A stretch of 64,000 nucleotides of DNA from Flavobacteriaceae bacterium (GTDB taxonomy: Bacteria > Bacteroidota > Bacteroidia > Flavobacteriales > Flavobacteriaceae). Of this stretch, positions 26,946 through 36,159 are shown one piece after another. Made by a program: the position numbers and the translations under genes. The notes under the pieces were generated by a model. That model did not search any database, was not told the origin of the DNA, and saw only the letters and a program-made list of their open reading frames with translations. The stretch is from contig CP070778.1 of the NCBI GenBank assembly GCA_020346245.1, forward strand, positions 2,859,269 to 2,923,268. Reading direction: 5' to 3'. The first letter of the stretch is position 1. Every line of letters starts with the position of its first letter.

Positions 26946-27425
26946 CTAATCCTCAAGATCATACCATTCAATATTTGATAATACTTCACGTCTTCCTTTT
27001 TTCTTTGGGGGGTAATTGGTAACCAGATAGTTAACAATTATCTCCTCATTATTTCCCAAATCCCATAAATTTTGTGTTTCCTGCATCCATTTTATAGTGG
27101 CTATCCATCGTTCCTCATTCATTCTGTTTTGGGTGACCAGTTTTGCAGAATGGCAGTTGGTACAATTATTAACTACGGTCATTAATCCGTCTGCTTCGAT
27201 AAGCCCGGTTCTGACATGTATGCCATTTTCAATCTTGTCAAAATCGTCCGGTTCTGCGATGGCGACATATTCAGGCTCAACTTCAGTTGCTTTTTTCCGG
27301 GTCCAATCTGGATTGGACACTAACAGGAGGATTCCGATTGCAGCCACAATGAATAAACCGAATAAACCTGCCATAAGTCTATAGATGGCTTTTACCTGCT
27401 GTTTAAACTTAGCGTGTTCCTGCAT
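26946..27425 (-). CDS. Membrane-anchored monohaem cytochrome c, SorB-like sulfite dehydrogenase subunit
   Basis: 159 residues. One N-terminal membrane helix (about 13-35) is followed by a periplasmic domain with the haem site CTNCH at 88-92 and a methionine-rich IKWMQETQNLWDL stretch that can supply the sixth ligand. Its ATG abuts the stop of the molybdenum enzyme gene with no gap, so the two are translated together. Role: accept electrons from sulfite oxidation and pass them to the respiratory chain. SorB is the best match; symbol not assigned. Confidence 0.82.
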   Translation of the reverse strand: MQEHAKFKQQVKAIYRLMAGLFGLFIVAAIGILLLVSNPDWTRKKATEVEPEYVAIAEPDDFDKIENGIHVRTGLIEADGLMTVVNNCTNCHSAKLVTQNRMNEERWIATIKWMQETQNLWDLGNNEEIIVNYLVTNYPPKKKGRREVLSNIEWYDLED

Positions 27426-28646
27426 TTATGTAACCTTTACTGCGATTCTATGACATGCGTTATTCAGATACCCTTTTGGATTCCAACCTGGTAAAAGCAT
27501 AGGTTGACTTGCACCGCGAGAATCTGTGGCTCTTGCCCATACTTCATAATAACCTTTCTTTGGAAAGTCTATTGAAGCACTAAAATGTTGCCATGCCAAT
27601 CTGTTTGACGGTTTTTCTATGGGGCATGTTTGCCAGGTTGAACCAAAATCTATGGAATATTCCATTCGTTCAACTTCAAGTTCTCCGGCCCAGGCATGTC
27701 CCCGGATATTGAGTTTTTTACCTTCATTAATCATAGCCCCGGTTTTTGGATAGGTAATTAATGATTTTACGGGCATAGATTCAATTATACACATATCTTC
27801 ATCTTTAACTTTCTCTCCCGGTGCCACCGGATTACATGGAACTCTGTATGCTGTACCAGTCATTTTTGTGCCATCATGAACCTTATTACGCACACTGATT
27901 CTATTAATCCATTTTCCCGAAACAGAAGCGGGCCAGCCTCCTGCAATCAGCCTTAAAGGGTAACCATGCGCAAGTGGAATATCCTCATTGTTCATTTTAA
28001 AGGCAAGCAGAGTTTCTTCCTGAAGGGCTTTTGCCATCGGAGCACCTCTTGAAATAGGTTCTTTCCCCGGATCCCTGCTCAGGTGTACATCCGCTGCATG
28101 ATAACCAATATAAACAGCACCATCTTTTATTCCAACATCTTCCAGAACGTCCTTTAGCCTGACGCCAGTCCAGCTGGCACAGAAAACAGCGCCGACAGTC
28201 CATTGGTTTCCTTTGGCAGGCGGGTCAAATTCACTTCTGCCATTACCACCACATTCCAGTGTTAGTTGATAAGTATACTGTGGAAATTTGGATTTTAATT
28301 CTGCCAGGGTATATGTTTTCTCCTGAGCTACAGACTCTCCATCAAAAGTTATGGTCCATTTATTTATGTCTATATTTTCAGGGATTAATCCATTATTACG
28401 AATAAACATAAACTTATTAGGCGTTACTTTGTCATCCAAAAGATGGGCCTTTGCCTCAATATTCCAGGGTTTGTCATTTAACACTGCCATTCCTGTGTCC
28501 TTATTGAACATTTTAAAAGGGTCAGGGTCTTGCAGAGCAAGTGGTTTATAGCCTTCTGGAAGAACCGAACCAAATACAATATCCGCACCTATTACGGATG
28601 CCATGGAGCCTAAAGTGGTCTTTTTAACAAAGTTTCGTCTATTCAT
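27426..28646 (-). CDS. Molybdopterin sulfite dehydrogenase, SorA/SoxC-like
   Basis: 406 residues. Tat signal MNRRNFVKKTTLGSMASVIG shows export as a folded cofactor protein. The molybdenum-ligating Cys132 sits in LTLECGGNGRSEF, the sulfite-oxidase signature. Later motifs include AHGYPLRLIAGGWPASVSGK and the C-terminal dimerisation domain (from about 285) with WAGELEVERMEYS. Reaction: sulfite to sulfate in the periplasm with electrons to the adjacent cytochrome. Family members without Arg-rich sulfite sites act on other substrates, but the sulfur locus favours sulfite. Confidence 0.87.
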   Translation of the reverse strand: MNRRNFVKKTTLGSMASVIGADIVFGSVLPEGYKPLALQDPDPFKMFNKDTGMAVLNDKPWNIEAKAHLLDDKVTPNKFMFIRNNGLIPENIDINKWTITFDGESVAQEKTYTLAELKSKFPQYTYQLTLECGGNGRSEFDPPAKGNQWTVGAVFCASWTGVRLKDVLEDVGIKDGAVYIGYHAADVHLSRDPGKEPISRGAPMAKALQEETLLAFKMNNEDIPLAHGYPLRLIAGGWPASVSGKWINRISVRNKVHDGTKMTGTAYRVPCNPVAPGEKVKDEDMCIIESMPVKSLITYPKTGAMINEGKKLNIRGHAWAGELEVERMEYSIDFGSTWQTCPIEKPSNRLAWQHFSASIDFPKKGYYEVWARATDSRGASQPMLLPGWNPKGYLNNACHRIAVKVT

Positions 28647-28983
28647 TAGATTAGTTTATATCCAAAGTATTAAAATTAAGAATTTATTTAATGAAGTACA
28701 TGTAACAAATGTTACTTTACTTCAAATTATTGTAGATTTTATAAAGGAAATTAATTGATCATCTTCAAAACAAAATCTCATCAATTAAAACTGATGATTG
28801 GAAGGTGAACTGCTGACATCAAAACTTCAATATTATAATTCTAAAACATTAAACTTTTTAAGTTTATCAAACTGTAAGTTGATTTTCATTATATTTAAAT
28901 CAACATAATTATCCTATGTAAAGAGACTAAAATTTTTGTCCGTTAGGACCAAACAATAAGAGATTACATCCAAATTTTTATTT
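28647..28983. promoter_or_regulatory. Divergent gap between sulfite dehydrogenase and upp
   Basis: 337 bp without a supported gene. The sulfite dehydrogenase promoter is at 28671-28716. A loose hairpin, TTTGTCC-GTTA-GGACCAAA, about 45 bp before the upp start could be an attenuator, but it has a bulge and no U-run. Nothing else stands out. Confidence 0.45.
28671..28716 (-). promoter_or_regulatory. Sulfite dehydrogenase promoter with palindrome
   Basis: TGTAACAAATGTTACT, perfect GTAAC-N4-GTTAC core at 28702-28715. On the minus strand TAATTTTA at 28678-28671 fits the -7 box with one mismatch and starts 30.5 bp from the palindrome centre. No TTG at -33. Predicted start near 28664, 18 nt before the ATG. 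Confidence 0.62.
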
Positions 28984-29637
28984 ATGATCATTCATAATTT
29001 TGGAGCTGAAAATTCCTTGCTCAATCAATTTGTCGCAGAACTGAGAGATGTAAATATTCAAAAAGATTCCATGCGTTTCCGAAGAAATATTGAGCGAATT
29101 GGGGAGATCTTGAGTTATGAGTTAAGCAAAACCCTGAATTATAAAGTAAGCACTTTACAGACTCCGTTTGGCAATAAGGCCATGTCATTGCCTTTAAATA
29201 ACATTGTATTGTGTTCTGTATTAAGAGCTGGCTTACCTTTACACCGCGGATTATTGAATTACTTTGATAAAGCCGAAAACGCATTTATTTCTGCTTACAG
29301 GCATCATCCAAACGGGGGTGATGAATTTGATGTCATTGTTAAATATTTTGCCGCTCCGGCTTTGGGGGGAAAAACCCTGATTCTAACAGACCCAATGCTG
29401 GCTACAGGCAAGACTTTAGAGAATGTTTTAAACGCCTTAAAAACCCATGGCCAACCCAAACAAATACATATTATTTCTGTTATTGGTTCTAAAGCAGGGA
29501 TTGCATATGTAAAAAGTGTTTTCCCTGAAAATACGCACTTGTGGATCGCTGCCATTGACGATGAATTAACCGCTAAAGGGTATATAATTCCTGGATTGGG
29601 CGATGCCGGGGACTTATCCTACGGAACTAAACTTTGA
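28984..29637 (+). CDS. upp: Uracil phosphoribosyltransferase
   Basis: 217 residues, normal for UPRT. The PRPP-binding loop is LILTDPMLATGKTL and the C-terminal uracil-binding stretch is GLGDAGDLSYGTKL. It salvages uracil to UMP with PRPP in the cytoplasm. It is unrelated to the sulfur genes on either side and is the only housekeeping gene inside that locus. ATG start is clear. Confidence 0.95.
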   Translation: MIIHNFGAENSLLNQFVAELRDVNIQKDSMRFRRNIERIGEILSYELSKTLNYKVSTLQTPFGNKAMSLPLNNIVLCSVLRAGLPLHRGLLNYFDKAENAFISAYRHHPNGGDEFDVIVKYFAAPALGGKTLILTDPMLATGKTLENVLNALKTHGQPKQIHIISVIGSKAGIAYVKSVFPENTHLWIAAIDDELTAKGYIIPGLGDAGDLSYGTKL

Positions 29638-29715
29638 ATTTCGTTTAGCTGCTCTGAAAAAGCAACTAAACCCATACTCTTCCTTTTCATTTACAATATT
29701 CAGTACAAATATTCT

Positions 29716-29782
29716 GTAACTTTTGTTACCGGCTTTTGGTAACATTGGTTACGGTCTGCCTATTCTTCCAAGTCTAATTTTG
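29716..29782 (+). promoter_or_regulatory. TolC-RND efflux operon promoter with two palindromes
   Basis: TGTAACTTTTGTTACC (core 29716-29729) and GGTAACATTGGTTACG (core 29739-29752), both perfect GTAAC-N4-GTTAC, centres 23 bp apart. TAATTTTG at 29775-29782 is a perfect -7 box starting 29.5 bp after the proximal centre. No TTG at -33. Predicted start near 29789, only about 12 nt before the ATG. Confidence 0.7.
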
Positions 29783-29800
29783 CTTCAAATTAATTAGTTG

Positions 29801-31102
29801 ATGAAGAATACATTACAAATACTGATTATGCTGAGCGTGTTTTTTATAAATGCACAAAATAGCGTACTGATTACTAAGGGAGAGGTTATGAACAGGGTGA
29901 TGGAGCACAATGCTACCTTAAAGATCACTGAAAAGGATGTTATAGCAGCTGAAGGTGATTACAGACAAACCAATGCGGTGCTTTTACCTAATATTAGCCT
30001 TTCACATACTGGTGTTGCCACGAATAATCCTTTGATGGCATTTGGTATTAAGTTAAATCAGCAAATTGTAACGCAAGCCGATTTTAATCCTGATCTCCTT
30101 AATAATCCGAACCAAATTGAAGATTATGCAACCCGATTTGAGATTCAGCAACCTTTGCTGAATTTTGATGGTTTTTATCAGCGCAAAGCGGCCAAAGCTA
30201 AAATGACAGCCTCGGAATATCAATCTGAGCGGACAAGAGATTATCTGGTACTGGAAGTTGAAAAAGCATATATGCAATTACAACTGGCTTACAAAACAGT
30301 AGAAGTCCTGGAAAAAACCAGGGAGGCTGCAATGGAAAACAAAAGGCTTGCAGAGAACAGCTTCAAGCAAGGTTATCTTCAAAAGTCTGATGTCCTCGCT
30401 GTTGAAGTTCGTGTAACCGAAATTGATAATCAACTGCAATACGCAAAAAGTAATATTCACAATGCCTCGAATTACCTCTCGGTGATGATGAATGATTCTA
30501 CTTACCAGATATTGACCCCAGCAGATTCACTAAAGATTTTTGCCAACCAATTTTCCTTAAAAGATGTATCGGAGAACAGAAAAGATATTTTGGCTATGGA
30601 ATCAGCCAAGGAGGCCTATTATCAAATATACAGATCAGATAAAATGAGTTTTTTGCCAAAACTCAATGCTTTTGGGTCTTACGAACTACATGATGATGAG
30701 GTGTTTCAGGGAGGTTCAAACAGCTATCTCTTCGGCGCAGAATTGAGATGGGATATATTGAATGGTACAAAGCGATTTGGAAGAGCACATAAAAGCAAAG
30801 CAGAGTTTGAAAAAGCCAAATTGGAATTAGAGCAGTATAAATCGGAGAGTCAGGTCGAGCTCAATAAGGCGAGACGCATGCTTCAGGATACAAAAAATAA
30901 TCTGGAGCTTACAACCCTCGCTGTAAACCAGTCAAAAGAAGCATTGAGAATACGCAGTAATCGTTTTGCGCAAGGTCTGGAAAAAACAACGGATTTACTT
31001 CTGGCTGAAACCCAATATGCCCATAAACAACTGGAATATTATTTTACAATTTTTCAGCACAATTCTGCTGTCGCTTACATGGAGTTTTTAACAAAGGAAT
31101 GA
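29801..31102 (+). CDS. TolC-family outer-membrane efflux protein
   Basis: 433 residues from ATG 29801 (a TTG codon directly before it is open but unneeded). Signal peptide MKNTLQILIMLSVFFINAQ. Two similar halves of long helices follow, as in TolC, with repeated coiled-coil segments around residues 150-250 and 330-420. It forms the outer-membrane exit duct of the pump encoded by the next two genes. The RND adaptor starts 28 bp downstream. Confidence 0.9.
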   Translation: MKNTLQILIMLSVFFINAQNSVLITKGEVMNRVMEHNATLKITEKDVIAAEGDYRQTNAVLLPNISLSHTGVATNNPLMAFGIKLNQQIVTQADFNPDLLNNPNQIEDYATRFEIQQPLLNFDGFYQRKAAKAKMTASEYQSERTRDYLVLEVEKAYMQLQLAYKTVEVLEKTREAAMENKRLAENSFKQGYLQKSDVLAVEVRVTEIDNQLQYAKSNIHNASNYLSVMMNDSTYQILTPADSLKIFANQFSLKDVSENRKDILAMESAKEAYYQIYRSDKMSFLPKLNAFGSYELHDDEVFQGGSNSYLFGAELRWDILNGTKRFGRAHKSKAEFEKAKLELEQYKSESQVELNKARRMLQDTKNNLELTTLAVNQSKEALRIRSNRFAQGLEKTTDLLLAETQYAHKQLEYYFTIFQHNSAVAYMEFLTKE

Positions 31103-31130
31103 GTACATAATGAATTATAAAAATCGAAAT

Positions 31131-32198
31131 ATGCAAAAATTATATGTTTTACTTCTAATACTTCTAGTTTGGAGTTGTGGAGAAAAGGAGCAAAAGACCC
31201 AGGGAACAGATGACTCCGTTATTCCGGTAACCGTAAAAACGGTTGGTGAAATTGATGGTCCTGCCGTGATTTCTACAAGTGGAAAGATAGAAGCCGTTAA
31301 AAGTGCCAACCTAAGCACCAGAATGATGGGACATGTAGATAAAATTTATGTTGGGATAGGGGATAAAGTTTCCAGAGGACAACTTCTATTGAGCATTAAC
31401 AACATGGATCTCTCTGCAAAGCTAGCTCAGGTAAACGCGGGAATAACCGAAGCTACGGCAGCCTATGATAATGCAGAGAAGGACCTGAAAAGATTTACGG
31501 CATTGTTTGAGGAAAAAAGCGCAACCCAAAAAGAACTTGATGATATAACCGCCAATTTCAGGATGGTAGAAGCCAGACTGGAAGCCGCCAGGCAAATGAA
31601 AAATGAAGTAAATGCACAGTTTTCTTATGCAGACCTACGTGCTCCTTTCAATGGAGTAGTTACTAATAGGTTCATAAATCCGGGAGATATGGCTAATCCC
31701 GGAATACCTCTTCTTGAAGTAGAAGCTCCGGGGAAATACCAGGTATTGACATTGGTGCCGGAATCTGAAATAACAAAAATCAAACAGGGTATGAAGGTAC
31801 AGGTTGGTTTAAACTCCTTAGGTGTTAATGTCCCGGGAGAAGTTGTTGAGGTAAGTAGCTCATCCAAAAATACAGGCGGGCAGTATCGTGTTAAAGTAGC
31901 TATATCGGAAACAAATGCACCTATTTTAACCGGGATGTATGCCACAGTAAAATTCCCTATAAAAGCCAATGATCAGCCAAAAGCGGCTTTGATACCAAAA
32001 GAAGCAATTGTGTATAAAGGGCAGCTATCAGGAGTATATACAGTAAGCGAAAGTAACACAGCGCTCCTGAGATGGCTGCGTTTAGGACGTTCCTATGGGG
32101 ATAGGGTTGAGGTTTTATCCGGCCTGTCAGCCGACGAAAGTTTCATTGTTTCATCTAATGGAAAATTATATAACGGGGCTAAAATAGCCATAAAATAG
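31131..32198 (+). CDS. RND efflux periplasmic adaptor (membrane fusion) lipoprotein
   Basis: 355 residues from the Met at 31131; an in-frame ATG at 31110 would add 7 residues before the signal. The signal MQKLYVLLLILLVWSC gives a lipid anchor at Cys16. The order is typical: beta-barrel strand, lipoyl half (MMGHVDKIYVGIGDKVSRGQ), coiled-coil hairpin (about 95-160), second lipoyl half (YADLRAPFNGVVTNRF), beta-barrel and membrane-proximal domain. It bridges TolC and the RND pump. Confidence 0.9.
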   Translation: MQKLYVLLLILLVWSCGEKEQKTQGTDDSVIPVTVKTVGEIDGPAVISTSGKIEAVKSANLSTRMMGHVDKIYVGIGDKVSRGQLLLSINNMDLSAKLAQVNAGITEATAAYDNAEKDLKRFTALFEEKSATQKELDDITANFRMVEARLEAARQMKNEVNAQFSYADLRAPFNGVVTNRFINPGDMANPGIPLLEVEAPGKYQVLTLVPESEITKIKQGMKVQVGLNSLGVNVPGEVVEVSSSSKNTGGQYRVKVAISETNAPILTGMYATVKFPIKANDQPKAALIPKEAIVYKGQLSGVYTVSESNTALLRWLRLGRSYGDRVEVLSGLSADESFIVSSNGKLYNGAKIAIK

Positions 32199-32258
32199 AC
32201 CCGGTTAGGTTTATTTACCTCCATCGGGAAAAGAAGTTCATAAAGCAATACAAATAAT

Positions 32259-35200
32259 ATGAAAGAAGGATTAGCAGGGAAAATTGCAAAGTTGTTTATA
32301 GGGTCTAAACTAACAGTACTCCTAATGATAGTTTTTATGATCATTGGTGTATATAGCTCCTTTTTAATTCCCAGGGAAGAAGAACCACAAATAGATGTTC
32401 CCATTGCTGATATTTTTGTGGGATATCCGGGGGCGAGTCCAACCGAAGTTGAATCAAGGGTTGTAAAGCCATTGGAAAAACTAATCTCCAACATCAAAGG
32501 GGTAGAATATGTTTATTCTACTTCTATGAAGGAACAAGCCATGGTTATTGTACAATTTTATGTGGGTGAGGATATTGAAAGATCTTTCGTTAAACTCTAT
32601 AATGAGATCAACAAGCATATGGATATCATGCCACAGGGCGTGACATTTCCACTTGTAAAAACCAGGGCTATTGATGATGTGCCAATGCTGGGATTAACCC
32701 TGTGGAGTGAAAATTATGATGATTATCAATTAAAACAGATTGCACAGGAACTTTCTGATGAAATTGAAAAGATTAATGATGTTTCCGCGATCAAAAAAAT
32801 TGGTGGCAGAAACAGGCAATTAAGAGTTGTGCTCGACAAGGACAAAATGGCTGAAAGCGACCTGGATTTCCTTGCTGTTGCCAAAATGATAAAAGCCAAC
32901 AATAGCCAACTTAGCGGCGGTACTTTTGACAAGTACGACACTGAGTTTACAGTAACTACCGGAAGGTTTATAGAAACGACTGAGGATGTTGAAAACCTTG
33001 TTGTAGGTATCCAACAGAATCAACCAATATATCTCAAACAAATTGCCTCAATTCATGACGGAGCAGAATTACCTAAAAATTATGTTTCTCTTGGCTTTGG
33101 TCAGGCAAGTGCTAAGGTCCATTCATATAATTCAGAATATCCAGCAGTTACCATTTCCATTGCCAAAAGAAAAGGTGCCGATGCTATGAAGATTTCGGAT
33201 ATCATTTTGAAAAAGGTAGACCATCTAAAACAAAATTTGATCCCATCAGATGTCCATGTAGAAGTTACCCGTAATTATGGTGAAACCGCTTCTCAAAAAG
33301 TATCGGAACTGCTTATGCACCTTATTGGCGCAATAATAGCGGTCACATTTGTTGTTATGTTGGCCATGGGATGGCGGGGAGGCTTAGTGGTCTTTTTATC
33401 CGTTCCAATTACTTTCGCCCTCACACTTCTGAGCTATTATATGCTGGATTATACCCTGAACCGGATTACTCTTTTTGCCCTGGTTTTTGTTACCGGTATT
33501 GTTGTAGACGATTCCATAATTATTGCCGAGAACATGCATCGTCATTTTAAAATGAAACGCTTGCCATTTAAACAAGCTGCACTCTACGCAATTAATGAAG
33601 TTGGTAACCCAACAATTTTAGCCACATTTACCGTAATCGCATCTGTTTTACCAATGGCTTTTGTGTCAGGACTAATGGGCCCATATATGTCTCCAATGCC
33701 TATAGGAGCATCTATAGCCATGATTTTGTCTTTGTTTGTCGCACTGACAATCACACCATATCTCGGTTTTGTTTTTCTGAGGGAAAAAGAAAAGAAAGGA
33801 AAGAAAAAGGAAGAGAAGCAACTAAATGAAACGTTGATATATAAAGTCTATGAAAGATTTGAAAAACCCTTATTAGAAAATAAAAAGAAACGCTGGATAT
33901 TTCTGGGAATAACCTTCTTCCTGTTGCTTGCTTCTGTTGGTATGTTCTTTACAAAATCAGTGGCCGTAAAAATGTTGCCTTTCGATAATAAAAATGAATT
34001 TCAGGTAGTCATAGACATGCCTGAAGGAACTACCCTCGAACGTACTGCCGTTGTTGCAAAAGAAATTTCTCAGTATCTGACAACACGTCCGGAAGTAATT
34101 AATTATCAAAGTTACGTGGGTACTTCGGCACCAATTACGTTTAATGGCCTAGTGCGTCATTATGATTTACGCGGTGGAAGCAACATGGCAGATATTCAGG
34201 TAAATTTAGTAGATAAGCACGATAGAAGTGCTCAAAGTCATCATATAGCAAGTCTTCTACGACCTGAAATTCAAAAAATTGGAAAGAAATATAATGCAAA
34301 TGTAAAAGTAGTGGAAGTCCCACCAGGACCTCCTGTACTATCCACAATTGTTGGAGAAGTTTATGGGCCTGATTATGAAAAGCAGATTGATATTGCAGAT
34401 CAGGTACAGAACCTTTTAAATAATACGCAGGATGTTGTGGACGTGGACTGGATGGTGGAAGCAGATCAAACTGAATATGAATTTATCATAGATAAACAAA
34501 AAGCGATGCTTTATGGGGTGGCACCTCAACAGATCACTCAAACATTAAACATGGCACTTTCTGAGAGAGCAATAACCAACTTATATGACGAAGATGCATC
34601 CAACCAGGTTGGTCTGGTACTTGCTTTGGATGAAAAAGAGAAATCAACGATAGCCGATATTTCTCAACTCAAAGTTAAATCCAGTATGGGAACAATGAAT
34701 ACCATTGGAGATTTAACAGAAATTGATAAAACCATAAGCGCAAAAAGTATTTATAGAAAGAACCAAAAAAGAGTAGTCTATGTAATAGGCGACATGGCAG
34801 GTGAACTGGAAAGCCCCGTATATGCTATCCTGGGAATGACAGATAAATTAAATGAAATAAATGTCCCGGAGGGATACGGGCTTGAAGAACTTTATATAAA
34901 GCAACCCGATTTTGAAGATGATTACACCATAAAATGGGATGGAGAGTGGCAGATTACATTGGAAGTTTTCCGGGATTTAGGAATTGCGTTTCTTGGCGTA
35001 ATAGTCATTATCTATATTTTAATCGTGGGTTGGTTCCAGAATTTCAAAGCTCCTGTTGTGATGATGGTAGCCATTCCGCTATCACTGGTGGGGATTGTTT
35101 TAGGACATTGGTTGCTGGATGCATTCTTTACAGCTACCTCTTTTATTGGGATGATTGCATTAGCCGGAATTATGGTAAGGAATTCTGTATTGCTCATTGA

Positions 35201-35453
35201 TTTTATCAACCTGCGTGTTGGAGAAGGTGTTCCTTTAAAACAAGCAGTTATAGAGGCCGGGGCGGTAAGAACAACTCCTATTCTATTAACTGCAGGAACG
35301 GTTGTTATTGGTGCTTTTGTTATTCTTTTTGATCCTATATTTCAAGGTCTTGCTATTTCACTAATGGGAGGGACCATTGCGTCCACAGTACTTACACTGT
35401 TGGTGGTGCCACTGGTTTATTATTTAATAGAACGTAAAAATCACAAAATATGA
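32259..35453 (+). CDS. RND efflux pump permease (HAE-like)
   Basis: 1064 residues, full RND length. Twelve membrane helices are visible with two large periplasmic loops, one after the first helix and one after the seventh. The proton-relay Asp pair is in FVTGIVVDDSIIIAE (Asp417-Asp418), and a late repeat GIMVRNSVLLIDF marks the second half. Substrate is not evident; the operator shared with sulfide and sulfite oxidation genes points to a sulfur-derived or sulfide-stress substrate. The stop overlaps the next start by 4 bp. Confidence 0.92.
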   Translation: MKEGLAGKIAKLFIGSKLTVLLMIVFMIIGVYSSFLIPREEEPQIDVPIADIFVGYPGASPTEVESRVVKPLEKLISNIKGVEYVYSTSMKEQAMVIVQFYVGEDIERSFVKLYNEINKHMDIMPQGVTFPLVKTRAIDDVPMLGLTLWSENYDDYQLKQIAQELSDEIEKINDVSAIKKIGGRNRQLRVVLDKDKMAESDLDFLAVAKMIKANNSQLSGGTFDKYDTEFTVTTGRFIETTEDVENLVVGIQQNQPIYLKQIASIHDGAELPKNYVSLGFGQASAKVHSYNSEYPAVTISIAKRKGADAMKISDIILKKVDHLKQNLIPSDVHVEVTRNYGETASQKVSELLMHLIGAIIAVTFVVMLAMGWRGGLVVFLSVPITFALTLLSYYMLDYTLNRITLFALVFVTGIVVDDSIIIAENMHRHFKMKRLPFKQAALYAINEVGNPTILATFTVIASVLPMAFVSGLMGPYMSPMPIGASIAMILSLFVALTITPYLGFVFLREKEKKGKKKEEKQLNETLIYKVYERFEKPLLENKKKRWIFLGITFFLLLASVGMFFTKSVAVKMLPFDNKNEFQVVIDMPEGTTLERTAVVAKEISQYLTTRPEVINYQSYVGTSAPITFNGLVRHYDLRGGSNMADIQVNLVDKHDRSAQSHHIASLLRPEIQKIGKKYNANVKVVEVPPGPPVLSTIVGEVYGPDYEKQIDIADQVQNLLNNTQDVVDVDWMVEADQTEYEFIIDKQKAMLYGVAPQQITQTLNMALSERAITNLYDEDASNQVGLVLALDEKEKSTIADISQLKVKSSMGTMNTIGDLTEIDKTISAKSIYRKNQKRVVYVIGDMAGELESPVYAILGMTDKLNEINVPEGYGLEELYIKQPDFEDDYTIKWDGEWQITLEVFRDLGIAFLGVIVIIYILIVGWFQNFKAPVVMMVAIPLSLVGIVLGHWLLDAFFTATSFIGMIALAGIMVRNSVLLIDFINLRVGEGVPLKQAVIEAGAVRTTPILLTAGTVVIGAFVILFDPIFQGLAISLMGGTIASTVLTLLVVPLVYYLIERKNHKI

Positions 35454-35755
35454 AACTACTAATTGTTACCGTAGTTGAACAATACGAAGAGGCCATTCTG
35501 GAACTCTTTAAAAAAGCCAATATTGAAAATTTTAGTGGCTCAGAGATCGACGGCTACAAACAACAGGCATCTCTTTTAATGACCTCGAATTGGTTTCCCG
35601 GTGTTAAAGGGGGTGTAGAATCCAGTCTTTTTTTCTCCTTTACCGAAGATGAAAAAATAGACTCCCTTTTTAATTTAATTAAAGTGTTTAATGAAAACCT
35701 GGTAACTAACAACCCCATCAAAGCAATTGTAGTTCCCATAGAAAGATCAATTTAA
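35450..35755 (+). CDS. Small PII-like/ferredoxin-fold protein of the RND operon
   Basis: 101 residues. It begins with MKLLIVTVVEQYEEAILELF and ends with PIKAIVVPIERSI, a beta-alpha-beta pattern like PII-type or DUF3240 proteins found with RND metal pumps. No CxxC or other catalytic residues. Overlap with the pump stop (ATGA) implies coupled translation, so it probably regulates or senses for the pump. Family placement is tentative. Confidence 0.7.
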   Translation: MKLLIVTVVEQYEEAILELFKKANIENFSGSEIDGYKQQASLLMTSNWFPGVKGGVESSLFFSFTEDEKIDSLFNLIKVFNENLVTNNPIKAIVVPIERSI

Positions 35756-35766
35756 AGATAATCAAT

Positions 35767-35952
35767 ATGAAAAACAGAATTGTCAGGGCTGTAGCCGGAA
35801 TCTTTATTCTGGTTAGCCTGGTGCTTGCCATTTATGTGAATATTAATTGGCTGTGGTTTACTGCCTTCGTTGGGGTTAATCTTTTACAGTCATCACTTAC
35901 GAAATGGTGTTTAATGGAGGATATCTTAACCAAAATTGGCGTAAAGGATTGA
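35767..35952 (+). CDS. DUF2892 (YgaP-type) small membrane protein
   Basis: 61 residues, two membrane helices. The C-terminal NLLQSSLTKWCLMEDILTKI segment fits DUF2892, where a Cys near the second helix is followed by a short ME-x-IL-x-K tail. In YgaP this module is fused to a rhodanese; here it ends the RND operon close to several rhodanese genes. It may help sulfur or cyanide-like sulfur species cross or dock at the inner membrane. 11 bp after the previous gene. Confidence 0.8.
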   Translation: MKNRIVRAVAGIFILVSLVLAIYVNINWLWFTAFVGVNLLQSSLTKWCLMEDILTKIGVKD

Positions 35953-36159
35953 ATGAATTCTTTCAGGATCTATGTTGACATTGGCAAATTGCTGCTCTTT
36001 TTAAAGTCATAGCGGAACTTGTTGTCAGGTTTAAACCTTATCCAAAAGCAGGGTTAGTTTTATTTATGAACTTATAATAACTTTTTATAACTTTTAAAGT
36101 AAGGTTTATCCTGAAAATCCTACTTTTATGGCATACTAATTACAGTTATATATTTGATC

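Noticed and set aside
36149-36156. TATATTTG just before trxB
   Set aside because: It matches a -7 box, but it ends 3 bases before the start codon, so a transcript from it would begin inside the gene.
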